The notes below the pieces were generated by a model that was not told the DNA's origin, did not search any database, and saw only the letters and a program-made list of their open reading frames with translations. A DNA stretch of 64,000 nucleotides from Mesobacillus sp. AQ2 (lineage in GTDB: Bacteria > Bacillota > Bacilli > Bacillales > Cytobacillaceae), in NCBI RefSeq assembly GCF_030122805.1, contig NZ_CP126080.1, forward strand, positions 4,469,501-4,533,500. The letters are read 5' to 3'. This document shows positions 16,491-25,854 of this stretch, one piece after another; the stretch's first letter is position 1, and the number at the start of each line of letters is the position of its first letter. The position numbers and the translations under genes were made by a program.

Positions 16491-16730
16491 TATCAATACT
16501 CCTTTTTAAATAATTATAATCTAGTCAAAATTCAGGCCAATTTTATATTCATGACATTAATTTCATCAGTAATATTAAAATCTTAATAAAAAGAACTAAG
16601 CGTAACTATAATTCTCCTTTACGCTTCATCTTGTATCGTACTAATTGCTTTTAGCAATTGAAATTCTCTGAACAATAGTATGTCAACGAGTCGAATAACG
16701 AAACAATACCTAATTATGTAATTAGACTCA

Positions 16731-16768
16731 AGAAAGGGACATGAGTACCGCTCTCATGTCCCCTTTCT
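16731..16768. repeat. REP-like dispersed hairpin (copy 4)
   Basis: AGAAAGGGACATGAG pairs with CTCATGTCCC(C)TTTCT around TACCGCT, one of the best-preserved copies. It lies a few bases past the stop codon of the TPR gene and may double as its terminator. Confidence 0.7.
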
Positions 16769-16774
16769 ACATAA

Positions 16775-17443
16775 TTAAGATGGATTCGACTTGCCAATGT
16801 TTAGGGCATCTTCGTACTCTATTTTCATTTTTTCTTTCAATGGAGTAATACGAGGGTCAACATCAAAGTCTTTCCAAGTTGCCGGTCTTTTCTTTAATGT
16901 TTTCTTCAACCATTTTAAAGCTCGCTTCCAATCTTCACTAGCAATGAAAAGAAAGACTAAATCTGACATAGTTTGATAATTATCAGCATGAACTTGCAGG
17001 TCTTTAAGGAAGTATTCCTCGGCTGTATCTAAATCGTTTTTTTCATACCAATGTACATAAGCCATAGTGTTATAAACATTGTAAGTGCTGGGATCGAGTT
17101 TAATAATTTCATTTAATAAAAGGATTTTTCTATCGGAGTTTTCTATCCCATATACCGCATTCATTTTTTGAAGGACTTGTTGCTGAATATATAGCCTTTC
17201 CCTATATGATTGGTCAAGTTCTTCAATTTTCTTGCTCACTTCCTTCTGTATGAGCTTTGGCAATTCCCTAGTGCTATACCAGCCATACAAAGCAAAAGCT
17301 ACTCCTCCGAAGGCCCCCACAGAAGCAATTACGGTTAGGAGGTAATTTGCATCAATTTTATTACTGTCTTTAAAAGCAGCAATAATCCCCATGATCATTA
17401 ATCCCAGTACAAGCATGGTGATTATCCTTTGAACAAATCTCAT
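16775..17443 (-). CDS. Membrane-anchored TPR-like protein
   Basis: About 222 residues. Two N-terminal membrane helices (MLVLGLMIMGIIAAF and a second around LLTVIASVGAFGGVAFALYG) are followed by a short coiled coil (KLIQKEVSKKIEELDQ) and a cytoplasmic helical repeat region. There NTMAYVHWYEKNDLDTAEEYF and SDLVFLFIASEDWKRALKWL look like two tetratricopeptide repeats. The ATG at 17443 was preferred, ten bases after AAAGGAG. It is monocistronic and precedes the PIWI-RE genes on the same strand. A scaffold or sensor role is possible; nothing shows an enzymatic activity. Confidence 0.6.
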   Translation of the reverse strand: MRFVQRIITMLVLGLMIMGIIAAFKDSNKIDANYLLTVIASVGAFGGVAFALYGWYSTRELPKLIQKEVSKKIEELDQSYRERLYIQQQVLQKMNAVYGIENSDRKILLLNEIIKLDPSTYNVYNTMAYVHWYEKNDLDTAEEYFLKDLQVHADNYQTMSDLVFLFIASEDWKRALKWLKKTLKKRPATWKDFDVDPRITPLKEKMKIEYEDALNIGKSNPS

Positions 17444-17656
17444 ACGCCTCACTCTCCTTTAACACTTCTGCCAATTGGTTATTAAACATTACCCTACATC
17501 ATTTATTATAAATGTTGGTACTAAAAAATGTTTAGCAACAATTGGCCTGTATTACGGGGCAGATTTATTTAATGCTTAATAAGCATATATTAAACTAATA
17601 CCTTTAAAGTATTTATGCTCCCGAAAAGAATACAAGAGCTCTCCCTATTTCCTCTC

Positions 17657-20236
17657 CTATCCCTCCATCTTCCCATAATCACCCATCATCTGCTCCAACC
17701 AATACAATGCCTGGGGATAGTTGGTATAGCTATCATAAGAAATGTTCACCCTTCTTCTTTGATGAGCCAGGTTAGCCAATTCGACTTCTGAAATGTTCGG
17801 GTTGGCATTTAAAATCACAAGTTCTACTAATCTCTTCTTTTTATATTCTTCTTTCTGTTCTGAACCGATACGTGTTTTGCCTAGTTGGCCATAGATTTGG
17901 TCTCCACGCCCGGCAAGGCTGTAATATATATTTTCACTATCCTGGAAGATTCCCGAAACCTGTGAGTTTTCCCAACTTCCGTGTCTTTTAAATTTCCTTG
18001 TATAATAATCTGGCACATCACTCCAGGTATTTACCCGAATGATAGAGATGTTCGGCAGCTGTGAGATAAGTGGATTTTTATCTACCTTAAAGTTTTTATT
18101 AGAGAGCCAACTTAACTTTTGACGAAGATTTGCTGATATATAAAGCACCACAGGTTTTTCAATTCCGAAAAGCTCTTGAGTAACATGGTCCATGATAAAT
18201 GTTTCATCTACATATGACCCTCTCGTTTTAGAATCACAGAGCTTTTTAAAAAGTTTAGCTACTTCGTGGTAGGCATACCAATCTGTAACTCCAGCTGCTT
18301 TTATATAGGTATTGTCTCCATCATATTTTGTTAAGAAAAGAAATGATTTCTTATCTAGATAGTCTTGGATAACACCTATTTCTATAATTTTATCAGCTAA
18401 CGTCTCACCGACTTTTGAAGGCGCATTATATTTCGTGATAGCTTGTTCAACCCCTAGTTTGCTCAATGCATCCAAGAACGCATTTCGATAAGGGTGATTA
18501 ATGTTGCTCTTAGCCAGAGTTTTAGCTTGAATATTTTCCTTCACAGGATAATTTATAAACTGCACATGTTTGCCTAACTGCAAAAATGCTTTTCGGATAA
18601 GCTTAAGTGGATCCTTTTTCTTATATTCAGGATGTTTGTGATAGTCAGGGATAAAGAAAATGTTCATCTCTATAATGTCGTCACTTAAGTATTGGGTTAC
18701 TTCAGATTGGACTTCAGCTATCTTTTCTTCCTTAGCCCCTTCATAGATTTTGAAAGCTGATTTCATTAATATCGCATTATAGCGAATTGTCATATAGCCA
18801 TTCAAAAACTTGATTCTAAATGCATTTCCGTCTCTTAATGGATAAATGATCTCCTTATCCTGTTGATCCTCTACTAAAGCAAGGAACTCCTCTTTAAATG
18901 ACTCGATATATTTTTCATCCGGAACAAAAACATTAAGGCTAACTTCCTGATTTTTAAGCATTGCTGGCAATAACATCTTCGAGAAATGAACCTGTTTAGA
19001 TTTACCCTTCCCCAGTACTTTAGCACCTTTACTACTAATAATTCTATGCCCGTCGACAGGCTCAATTCCTTCTACAACCTCAGCTGCACGTTCATAGAAA
19101 TTCCGCTCTTCTTCGAGAGTAACTCCATTCCCTGTCATCTTAAACTTCCAATGGTTTACCCACCAGGAAATTGTCGCATTTGCAACCGGAAAGCCTATAA
19201 ATAACCCATCCTCTTTCATACCATTTTGGATATAGGTAACCGTGCTGTCCAATACATCCCGAATAGAAGTACCAAAGTCCTCCATCCGTTCTTTATGAAC
19301 AGAAGGGATTACATAATCGATTCCTTCGTCAGAACCCTGCTTTGCTCTTAAAGTAGTCGAGATTATACTCGATCCTCCATCTTTTTTAAAGTTCCCCATA
19401 TACAAAGAAACATTATTCTTAAAGCTTTTGTAGTCAGTAGGTTCAGAATAGGAAATCCACTGTCTTACAGATGTCTTTAGCTGCAAATATAAATGGTCAT
19501 CATTGGAGATAGGTTCATAAAGGCTAAAAGACAAAACAAAGGAACAATATCCCCCATCAATTTCAATTGGGCGCGATACTGCACTGTGCTCCAATCCACC
19601 ACCAGAAGCATGCGAGAAATACAACACCTCTTCGATTACATCAAAAGTTTTTAGCTTTTCTTCACCAATATACTTATAAACCTCCAAGGTTACATTAAGC
19701 GGCACCTTGCAAAGCTGTGAAGTGAAATATCCATTCAGTATCGCCATTTTGTATGGCTTGTGTATCACTTCCGATAAATGCATAACCTTCACAACAGGGT
19801 CAATTACAAATGAGTTCACCACTGATAGGTCAAGGTACCATTTGTGTAGTCTGTTATATTCTTTCAAAAGCTTAACAAAAGACAGTGAAATATCTTTTAA
19901 CATTGCCGGTTTTGAATCGTATTCCTCCTTGTTTATAAAAAGGAATGGTTCATCTCCATAGTATGATGGCTCCGCCAAATAACAGGTATAAATCTCTGGA
20001 TATTCCATCTCAATATCTTTTATTAAATCTCTGATCGGATTCTTTCTATGATTCCTAAAATAAATTGCCCTTGTCATCTCTTTCCACTTATCGGGCATAT
20101 AAAATGCTACTACAACCGCTTGTTCCAGGTGATTTTTATCTATTTTATAACGTAAAGGCTGCAGGTAGTCCTTGATTCCTTCATTTTGTAGTCGGTCCTC
20201 GAATACAGATGAAAAATCTTCCATTACTTTATTCAT
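17657..20236 (-). CDS. pPIWI-RE protein (RNaseH-fold PIWI of the PIWI-RE conflict system)
   Basis: An 859-residue protein matching the pPIWI-RE layout: a long N-terminal module (X-type region, about residues 1-430) and a C-terminal RNaseH/PIWI-like domain (about 450-859). That domain holds IIEIGVIQDYL, FLFLTKYDGDN, PVVLYISANLRQKLSWL and the terminal ELANLAHQRRR with NISYDSYTNYPQALYWL. The family is named for conserved Arg and Glu and is predicted to bind a guide-target duplex or R-loop. It begins inside the helicase stop codon (ATGA), with GGAGGAG eight bases upstream, and is the last gene of a tightly coupled three-gene operon. The guide and target are unknown. Confidence 0.82.
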   Translation of the reverse strand: MNKVMEDFSSVFEDRLQNEGIKDYLQPLRYKIDKNHLEQAVVVAFYMPDKWKEMTRAIYFRNHRKNPIRDLIKDIEMEYPEIYTCYLAEPSYYGDEPFLFINKEEYDSKPAMLKDISLSFVKLLKEYNRLHKWYLDLSVVNSFVIDPVVKVMHLSEVIHKPYKMAILNGYFTSQLCKVPLNVTLEVYKYIGEEKLKTFDVIEEVLYFSHASGGGLEHSAVSRPIEIDGGYCSFVLSFSLYEPISNDDHLYLQLKTSVRQWISYSEPTDYKSFKNNVSLYMGNFKKDGGSSIISTTLRAKQGSDEGIDYVIPSVHKERMEDFGTSIRDVLDSTVTYIQNGMKEDGLFIGFPVANATISWWVNHWKFKMTGNGVTLEEERNFYERAAEVVEGIEPVDGHRIISSKGAKVLGKGKSKQVHFSKMLLPAMLKNQEVSLNVFVPDEKYIESFKEEFLALVEDQQDKEIIYPLRDGNAFRIKFLNGYMTIRYNAILMKSAFKIYEGAKEEKIAEVQSEVTQYLSDDIIEMNIFFIPDYHKHPEYKKKDPLKLIRKAFLQLGKHVQFINYPVKENIQAKTLAKSNINHPYRNAFLDALSKLGVEQAITKYNAPSKVGETLADKIIEIGVIQDYLDKKSFLFLTKYDGDNTYIKAAGVTDWYAYHEVAKLFKKLCDSKTRGSYVDETFIMDHVTQELFGIEKPVVLYISANLRQKLSWLSNKNFKVDKNPLISQLPNISIIRVNTWSDVPDYYTRKFKRHGSWENSQVSGIFQDSENIYYSLAGRGDQIYGQLGKTRIGSEQKEEYKKKRLVELVILNANPNISEVELANLAHQRRRVNISYDSYTNYPQALYWLEQMMGDYGKMEG

Positions 20237-23200
20237 AAATAAGTCTCCTCCCTTTCAGTTATTAAGGCCTTTCCTCTAACAGCTTCCTTCAATGGGGAAA
20301 ATAGCAGGTCCATCAAGAAGTCACTTTCATTCATCAAAAGATGTTCCATCATCGATAGCATACTGCTATTAAATCTTTCTTCATTTGGTTCAGCCACCAT
20401 TCCATTTGTAGCCTTTTCAGCGGTAGACGGTGCAAAGGCTGCATCAACAAGATACACTTGAAGATCTGTTCCGCCCCGCAGTCCTCGACCCATGGTTTGA
20501 TACATTAATGTAAGCATATTTAATGTGATGACCTTCTTGTTCTCATCTGTAAGGCTATTCCAATAACCTCTCTTATTCATTAACTTGCTGTATAGCCCTC
20601 GAACTTTCCCCTCAACCTTATACCAATATTTATAGAGCGGCTCATCCATTGAAATTGCTTTATCTGAATCTTCAAGGTAACCTTCAAATGAAGAATGCAA
20701 CTGATGGACTACTTCGCTAAAATTATCCGGTGTAGGGTAAGGTCTTACTAAAAAGTACATCGTCCCTATGAGAGAGCTCTTGCTTAATACTCCTTGCAGA
20801 ATATTCAGTCCTCTACCGACAGAATTAGCTACGAAAACAAATACATCAACCGGTTCAGCATAAAGGTTCTCAAGATCGTTCTTGCGGATATGAAATCCTT
20901 CCTCAAATTCAATCCTTGCACCTTTTGCATACTTTCCGGTTTGATACTGCACACGAACATTATAGGAGGTTTGTTCCCTTAGGGTCCGTCCCAATACCTC
21001 AGCCACTTCAAATGAAAAAACAGGGAATGCTATGATTCTCTGTTTACCTTTCTGCTGTTCTGCCTGAGGAAGATGGCTATACTCTTCAGCCATCCGAATA
21101 AAATCATCCTCAAATTTTCCGGAGCTTACAAAGTAATCCACAATCTTCTTCAACGCGTTTTCTTTCTTAAAAATATCATCTTTGCCTGAGACTTTAATAA
21201 TTGAAAAGTCCTTGTCCTTCACTGGGCAAAAATCTAACTGAATCTTTTGTTCCTTTTGACTCCTATTCGATAATAGCCATTTTGGCTTAATCTTTGTATG
21301 ATAGACGCTCGATCCTGGAACATAGCTTGTCGCTGATAAAAGCAGCATCGCTGGCTTCTCCACAGGCTCAATATGCAGGAAGGTATCCTGCATTCTCGAA
21401 AGTAAATTACGACCAACTCCAAAGTAATACAACATTTTCAGCTTATCATTCTTTTCATCTTCTGATGAGAACCTATAAGCGACAACATCATTTAGCAAAG
21501 GAGCAGAATAATAAGGCTCACTTTTCACTTGAACCATATTTGAGAACGATCCAATCAGGTCCTTGTTTTCCTCTTCCAGAAGCATCATAAAAGTTTGATA
21601 TTCATTAATCAAGAAGCGATTATTACGATCAAAAATTGAGAAGGCCAGCAACAGATCCAATCTTTCTTTAATTACGGATGAGAAATCTTTACCATAATAG
21701 GCATCCTTCTTAAATACGATATGATACTCATCTTGCAATTCAGCCAGAAGATCAACTATTATCCGGTCTCTTAGTTCACTCGGGTCTTCATCCCCAAACT
21801 CAGTTGTCACTCTAGGCATATAGTATTCTGTTAAATCTTCATATAGGAGTCGTAGTGTCGGGGATAACTCTCTTTTCTTTGCAGAGCTCAGATTTAAGAA
21901 ATCAACTAGAAAATGCTCCAGATCATTTACATTCGAACACTCCTGTATAAATTCATAAGTGAAGCTAGAGACAAGTAAATCCATTGTAAAAGTTTTATTC
22001 TTTAGCTGATCTCTGATGACTGGCTGTGGAAATAACTGCGAATACAGATACCTGCCTAGCCGCTGTGAAATGGAGATGGCATCAGCGTAATTCCCGACAA
22101 ATCCAGACATACCTGACTTCTTAATTTCAGTCACAACATTGTACATATAATCAAGGAAGTTTATTCTTTTTTCTGTCTTATCGGTGACTAGATTCAGTTC
22201 CTGGATTAAAGCATTATCAAAGCGTTGTTGCGCTAAATCGTACTCATCGACAATGATTAAATCTGACCTTAGCCACCCAAGAGTGAAGTAGTTACGCTCA
22301 AATAGGTCTGCATGATATGGGACTTTGGATAACAAGAGTGCATCATAATTACCAATCCAAACATCGGCTTCTGCCAGTAATCTATATTTCTCAAAATCCC
22401 CATTAAAAGAATAGTCAGGAGCAATAAATTCAGCTACTCCGTCTCCTAAATCCATTTCGATCATCTGATTCCGCGGCTTGCGGGTATGTTCGAAGTGTTG
22501 TTTCAAATACTCATGCGTATAATTAAAGTCAGATAGAATTTTAAATTGTTCTTCGTGTCCTGCAAAAAAGGTAAGCAGATCAGATGCTTTATCAGCATAT
22601 GATGCAGCATAATCTTCCCGGTGGCGCTGAATACTGCTATCGCCCAAAAACACAGCAGCTTTTATCCCTAATTCTTTCAATTCGTTCATTAACTTAAAGC
22701 ACTTTAAAACATCATTTTCTAGTATTAAGACCTTCTTGCCATGTTGTGTCACATTCTTTGTCACCAGCTTCGTTAATATGGATTTTCCTGCTCCAAGCCT
22801 GCCAATGACATGGGTGAGTTCATCCAATTTGAAATCAGCTGGTAACAAGCCTGATGATCTATAATCTATCTTTTTGAGTTCTATATTATTATAGAGATCA
22901 ATCCATTTAGAATCTCCTGATTCAACCGCTAACTGTTCCGCAGTCTCCTTTAGTCTCAGGATGGCATTCAAATCCTGAAGGGATTTTTTCTTTTTGATTA
23001 CTTTTTCAATATGGTCTGTTATTAAAAAATGATGCTTGTCTTTGAACATATAATCAGGATATACGTCTCTTAATTTTTTGCTTACCGGTTCCATCCCTTT
23101 GTTTTTTATGATATCTTCTGATTGGTTTGGTTTCAGCACCATTTTGCTGTCTTTATGCACATCAAGGGCAAATGGGTGATACCGAATCATCAGTTGGAGG

Positions 23201-23733
23201 TTTCGTCTATCATCAATGATATTCTTAAAGAGAGTCCGGACACTTTTATCATCCCTGATACACGATGGATTTCTGGTGACCCATTCTACCCCATCTTCAC
23301 CTTTATAGCCATCGAACATTCTTACTTGCGGGTTGATTTGCAAGTAGTTTCTCCATAAAGAATTGATTCCTTTTCTACTATAAAAAGGCTGCATAAGAAA
23401 CGTGACTCTCTTTAGGTAAAATCGATCAATATCATAGTTCCTGAAATACTCCGGATGATTTTGTGGGATCAGGTGAAGATTCTGGAATGGATACAGTCTA
23501 TCAACATGTTTCTGCAGCCATTCAAACAAAATTTCACCGTAATATAAAAACATTTCAAGATAGAGAAATGAATCAACATTCCCGGGGATAATTTCTGCTA
23601 AATCCTTTCTCAACTTAGATAGCTCGCCTCTTTGCGGGGATTCATCCAGCAAGGAAGGGTTAAAGGAAACAGAAATACTTTCATCCAGTTTTATATCCGT
23701 GCTTCTTAGATTTTGAAATGACCTACGCTTCAT
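20233..23733 (-). CDS. PIWI-RE-associated superfamily 2 helicase (DinG-like)
   Basis: A 1166-residue helicase. It has a long N-terminal accessory region of about 300 residues, then Walker A GRLGAGKS near 312-319, a Walker B-like IIVDEYD near residue 495, and a second RecA-like lobe with VNSVGRGLNILQG and motif VI QTMGRGLRGG near 1075. The size and order agree with the DinG-type helicases always found beside pPIWI-RE. It could unwind invading DNA or remodel R-loops for the PIWI protein. The start follows GGGAGG and overlaps the REase gene by 11 bases, and its stop overlaps the pPIWI start by four, so the three proteins are made as a unit. Confidence 0.82.
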   Translation of the reverse strand: MKRRSFQNLRSTDIKLDESISVSFNPSLLDESPQRGELSKLRKDLAEIIPGNVDSFLYLEMFLYYGEILFEWLQKHVDRLYPFQNLHLIPQNHPEYFRNYDIDRFYLKRVTFLMQPFYSRKGINSLWRNYLQINPQVRMFDGYKGEDGVEWVTRNPSCIRDDKSVRTLFKNIIDDRRNLQLMIRYHPFALDVHKDSKMVLKPNQSEDIIKNKGMEPVSKKLRDVYPDYMFKDKHHFLITDHIEKVIKKKKSLQDLNAILRLKETAEQLAVESGDSKWIDLYNNIELKKIDYRSSGLLPADFKLDELTHVIGRLGAGKSILTKLVTKNVTQHGKKVLILENDVLKCFKLMNELKELGIKAAVFLGDSSIQRHREDYAASYADKASDLLTFFAGHEEQFKILSDFNYTHEYLKQHFEHTRKPRNQMIEMDLGDGVAEFIAPDYSFNGDFEKYRLLAEADVWIGNYDALLLSKVPYHADLFERNYFTLGWLRSDLIIVDEYDLAQQRFDNALIQELNLVTDKTEKRINFLDYMYNVVTEIKKSGMSGFVGNYADAISISQRLGRYLYSQLFPQPVIRDQLKNKTFTMDLLVSSFTYEFIQECSNVNDLEHFLVDFLNLSSAKKRELSPTLRLLYEDLTEYYMPRVTTEFGDEDPSELRDRIIVDLLAELQDEYHIVFKKDAYYGKDFSSVIKERLDLLLAFSIFDRNNRFLINEYQTFMMLLEEENKDLIGSFSNMVQVKSEPYYSAPLLNDVVAYRFSSEDEKNDKLKMLYYFGVGRNLLSRMQDTFLHIEPVEKPAMLLLSATSYVPGSSVYHTKIKPKWLLSNRSQKEQKIQLDFCPVKDKDFSIIKVSGKDDIFKKENALKKIVDYFVSSGKFEDDFIRMAEEYSHLPQAEQQKGKQRIIAFPVFSFEVAEVLGRTLREQTSYNVRVQYQTGKYAKGARIEFEEGFHIRKNDLENLYAEPVDVFVFVANSVGRGLNILQGVLSKSSLIGTMYFLVRPYPTPDNFSEVVHQLHSSFEGYLEDSDKAISMDEPLYKYWYKVEGKVRGLYSKLMNKRGYWNSLTDENKKVITLNMLTLMYQTMGRGLRGGTDLQVYLVDAAFAPSTAEKATNGMVAEPNEERFNSSMLSMMEHLLMNESDFLMDLLFSPLKEAVRGKALITEREETYL

Positions 23734-24910
23734 TTTTTAACCTCCCAAGAACATCTTCTATTTCTGCTATCAGTTGCTTTTGATTGACAAATTTCAGCGT
23801 TTTCCCAGTTACCTTAAAAAAGGTATCTTTATTTACCTGATCTCTTAATACTCTTAAATAGTCACTGCCTTTCATTCTGTACTTTGGAATATGAACATAC
23901 TCCAAATTAAAATAGTTCCCTATTCGCTCATTGATGTGACGAGCAAGCCTTTCAGGTTCCCGATAATCTTTTACATCAATTAAAATTCTTTTCTTCCCAG
24001 CAAGTATCTCAATATCTCCATCACGTTCTAGGTTTGGAAATAAATTGACTGAAATGCTTTCATTTTCAAATAGTTTTTTTAGTATTGTATAAATCCTAAA
24101 CTCTTCTATTCCAGGCAATACATTAAAATAAGCAATTCCATCAAGAGGGATATAGGCTACCTCGCCTTGTTTCAATAAGAACGTCTCCCTTTCCTGGCGG
24201 TTTTTCGTGTGATCATGGAAACAAACATGATTGTTGTAACAGACATTTTTAGACTTCATTGGCATTTTGCAATAATTGCAGATCTCGAATTTGAGAGGTC
24301 CATTGATCTTTCGATATAACCCACGGATGATTTCTTCATCTGACAGGGAAATTCCATACAAATCAGCCAGCTCAATAAAGTGCAATTCTAGTTCATTTTC
24401 TAAGAGGATATTGAGAGCTGGTTCATACTGAAAATTCCCATTCTGGAAGAAACCTTTGTTATATAACTTAACGCGAACAGCAGTGTAAACATTCTGATAT
24501 TTCTCTCTATCAATTTGGCTTCTACAATGATCAAGAAAGTCTTTCATCTGATACTGTTGTCTCTGCAAGGGGTCAATTTTTGATTGTTTGTAGTCCATAT
24601 AGAAATCAGTCGCAAGTTCCGACAGGCAACCATCGGTAAATAAGGTTGTGTCGAATAGGTCATTAAAAAGGGGATTTTGACTATCAGAGGTGTGAAAAAT
24701 ATCTTTCAGTCGCTTTTTTTTTAGTATATAAAAGAAATCAATCAAATTTAGAGGGACTGTTTCCTTATAGTTAAGCACCAACTCTCTATGTAATGAATAA
24801 ACAGCCACAGGCACTTCTTTTTTATCCATAAAATCCATATAATTATCAATCACTTGATAAATCAAGTCTTCTAATGATTTATCAATCTTCAAAGTATCGA
24901 TCGCTGGCAT
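23723..24910 (-). CDS. PIWI-RE-associated restriction endonuclease-like protein
   Basis: A 395-residue protein, the first gene of the PIWI-RE operon. Residues 1-200 are helical. A zinc-binding cluster follows (CNYC near 210-213, then VCYNNHVCFHDH near 225-235). The C-terminal domain carries a PD-(D/E)xK nuclease signature, NLERDGDIEILAG then LIDVKDY (Asp ... Asp-x-Lys, about 294-314). This is the pPIWI-RE REase layout, and it probably supplies DNA cleavage. The start codon ATG at 24910 follows GGGGATG. The promoter region upstream faces the XRE regulator and contains the 40-bp palindrome. Confidence 0.8.
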   Translation of the reverse strand: MPAIDTLKIDKSLEDLIYQVIDNYMDFMDKKEVPVAVYSLHRELVLNYKETVPLNLIDFFYILKKKRLKDIFHTSDSQNPLFNDLFDTTLFTDGCLSELATDFYMDYKQSKIDPLQRQQYQMKDFLDHCRSQIDREKYQNVYTAVRVKLYNKGFFQNGNFQYEPALNILLENELELHFIELADLYGISLSDEEIIRGLYRKINGPLKFEICNYCKMPMKSKNVCYNNHVCFHDHTKNRQERETFLLKQGEVAYIPLDGIAYFNVLPGIEEFRIYTILKKLFENESISVNLFPNLERDGDIEILAGKKRILIDVKDYREPERLARHINERIGNYFNLEYVHIPKYRMKGSDYLRVLRDQVNKDTFFKVTGKTLKFVNQKQLIAEIEDVLGRLKNEA

Positions 24911-25098
24911 GATACATCCCCTGTCTTATTGTATTTTTTCTTTCCCAATCTTCAATAAAAAATCGCTGGTGAAAACTTAAAATCGAACGAGAAATGACCT
25001 ATAGAAAACAAAAATTCATCCTATACTTAACATCCTAGATGTATTGGATTCTGCCTTAAAAAGACCACCTTACCAACCCATAAAAATTTTCTCTGTAA

Positions 25099-25138
25099 AC
25101 AAACGAAGTGGTACGCGAACGCGTACCACTTCGTTTGT
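25099..25138. promoter_or_regulatory. Perfect 40-bp palindrome, candidate operator of the PIWI-RE/XRE divergent promoters
   Basis: The left arm ACAAACGAAGTGGTACGCG (19 bases) is followed by AA and by its exact reverse complement. It lies between the divergent REase and XRE genes, 36 bases before the XRE start. The 2-base centre and full symmetry fit a dimeric-repressor operator, or a DNA cruciform, better than a transcription terminator. It may also be two overlapping operators (nested GGTACGCG-AA-CGCGTACC). Confidence 0.7.
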
Positions 25139-25173
25139 CCAAAGATGTTAGTTTTGGCTTATAGTCATTAGGA

Positions 25174-25416
25174 ATGGGTGTAAGCTATGGCAAAAAACAG
25201 GTGAAAATCAATTTGAATAGGCTGCTGAGTGATCATGGAATCTCATTAAGAGAATTATCGAGATTAGCAGACATTCGCCATGCAACACTAAGTGAATTGG
25301 CCAACAATAAGAGAAAAAGCATCCATTTTGACCACATCAAACGAATTAGCGAAGCACTGAACATCACAGATATCCGTAAAATCATCGAGATTGTTACCAT
25401 AGAAGATGAACATTAA
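25174..25416 (+). CDS. XRE-family HTH regulator of the PIWI-RE locus
   Basis: An 80-residue protein made almost entirely of one Cro/CI-type helix-turn-helix: LNRLLSDHGISLRELSRLA, then IRHATLSELANNK as the recognition helix, then ISEALNITDI. Such small XRE proteins often accompany REase and PIWI-RE modules as repressors. It is divergent from the REase gene and 36 bases from the 40-bp palindrome. The start is uncertain: the ATG at 25174 has only a TAGGA directly in front, and GTG at 25201 (before KINLN) has none, so leaderless translation is possible. Confidence 0.78.
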   Translation: MGVSYGKKQVKINLNRLLSDHGISLRELSRLADIRHATLSELANNKRKSIHFDHIKRISEALNITDIRKIIEIVTIEDEH

Positions 25417-25447
25417 ATATCCACACTAAAACACAAAGGTGATTATA

Positions 25448-25702
25448 ATGATAGCATCCGACTACCTCTCCTGGGATGTAATTCAATTCATAAACGAATA
25501 CGGTGACGAAATAGAAATGGATATCATCCATTATCCACACGAATATCAAATCACCGTCAATATCTGCGACGAACAACGACCATACAGAGATATAACCGCC
25601 ACAGCCACACACCCCAGAAGCAAAAAACAAGCAGCCAAAAAAGCAATGATTCAACTATACAAACAAGCCTATCCAGAATTATTCAACGGAAACAAATGGT
25701 AA
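25448..25702 (+). CDS. Small stand-alone dsRNA-binding-domain-like protein
   Basis: An 84-residue protein. The second half, EYQITVNICD, a short loop, DITATATHPRSKKQAAKKAMIQLYK, fits strands 2-3 and helix 2 of a double-stranded RNA-binding domain, including the SKK-x-A-x-x-A signature. The first 25 residues could form helix 1. The protein has nothing besides this domain. The ATG at 25448 follows AAAGGTGA by four bases. It lies 31 bases after the XRE gene on the same strand, so the two may share a transcript and the palindrome control. A single-domain dsRBD beside a PIWI-RE system suggests an RNA-related accessory, but this is inferred. Confidence 0.55.
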   Translation: MIASDYLSWDVIQFINEYGDEIEMDIIHYPHEYQITVNICDEQRPYRDITATATHPRSKKQAAKKAMIQLYKQAYPELFNGNKW

Positions 25703-25704
25703 TT

Positions 25705-25775
25705 AAGGGACACAACATCCCAACAGAAATATTTCGAAACCTGAAAGGACATGGAATCCGTCCCCATATCCCTTC
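25705..25775. repeat. REP-like dispersed element (copy 5)
   Basis: Outer AAGGGA and TCCCTT arms enclose an inner hairpin GGACATGG / CCCCATATCC with the ATCCGTCC core of the family. It lies directly after the dsRBD-like gene. Confidence 0.6.
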
Positions 25776-25854
25776 TGCTCACCGTGCCTTTTTTCGAATA
25801 AAACTTCCGTTTGTCCGCTTTAGAACATCCATCCTAAAAATCATCCTAATACCA

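Noticed and set aside
25394..25654. 86-codon minus-strand frame antisense to the dsRBD-like gene
   Set aside because: Shadow frame, Cys/Tyr/Val-rich, no Shine-Dalgarno; the plus-strand gene has a good start and a domain signature.
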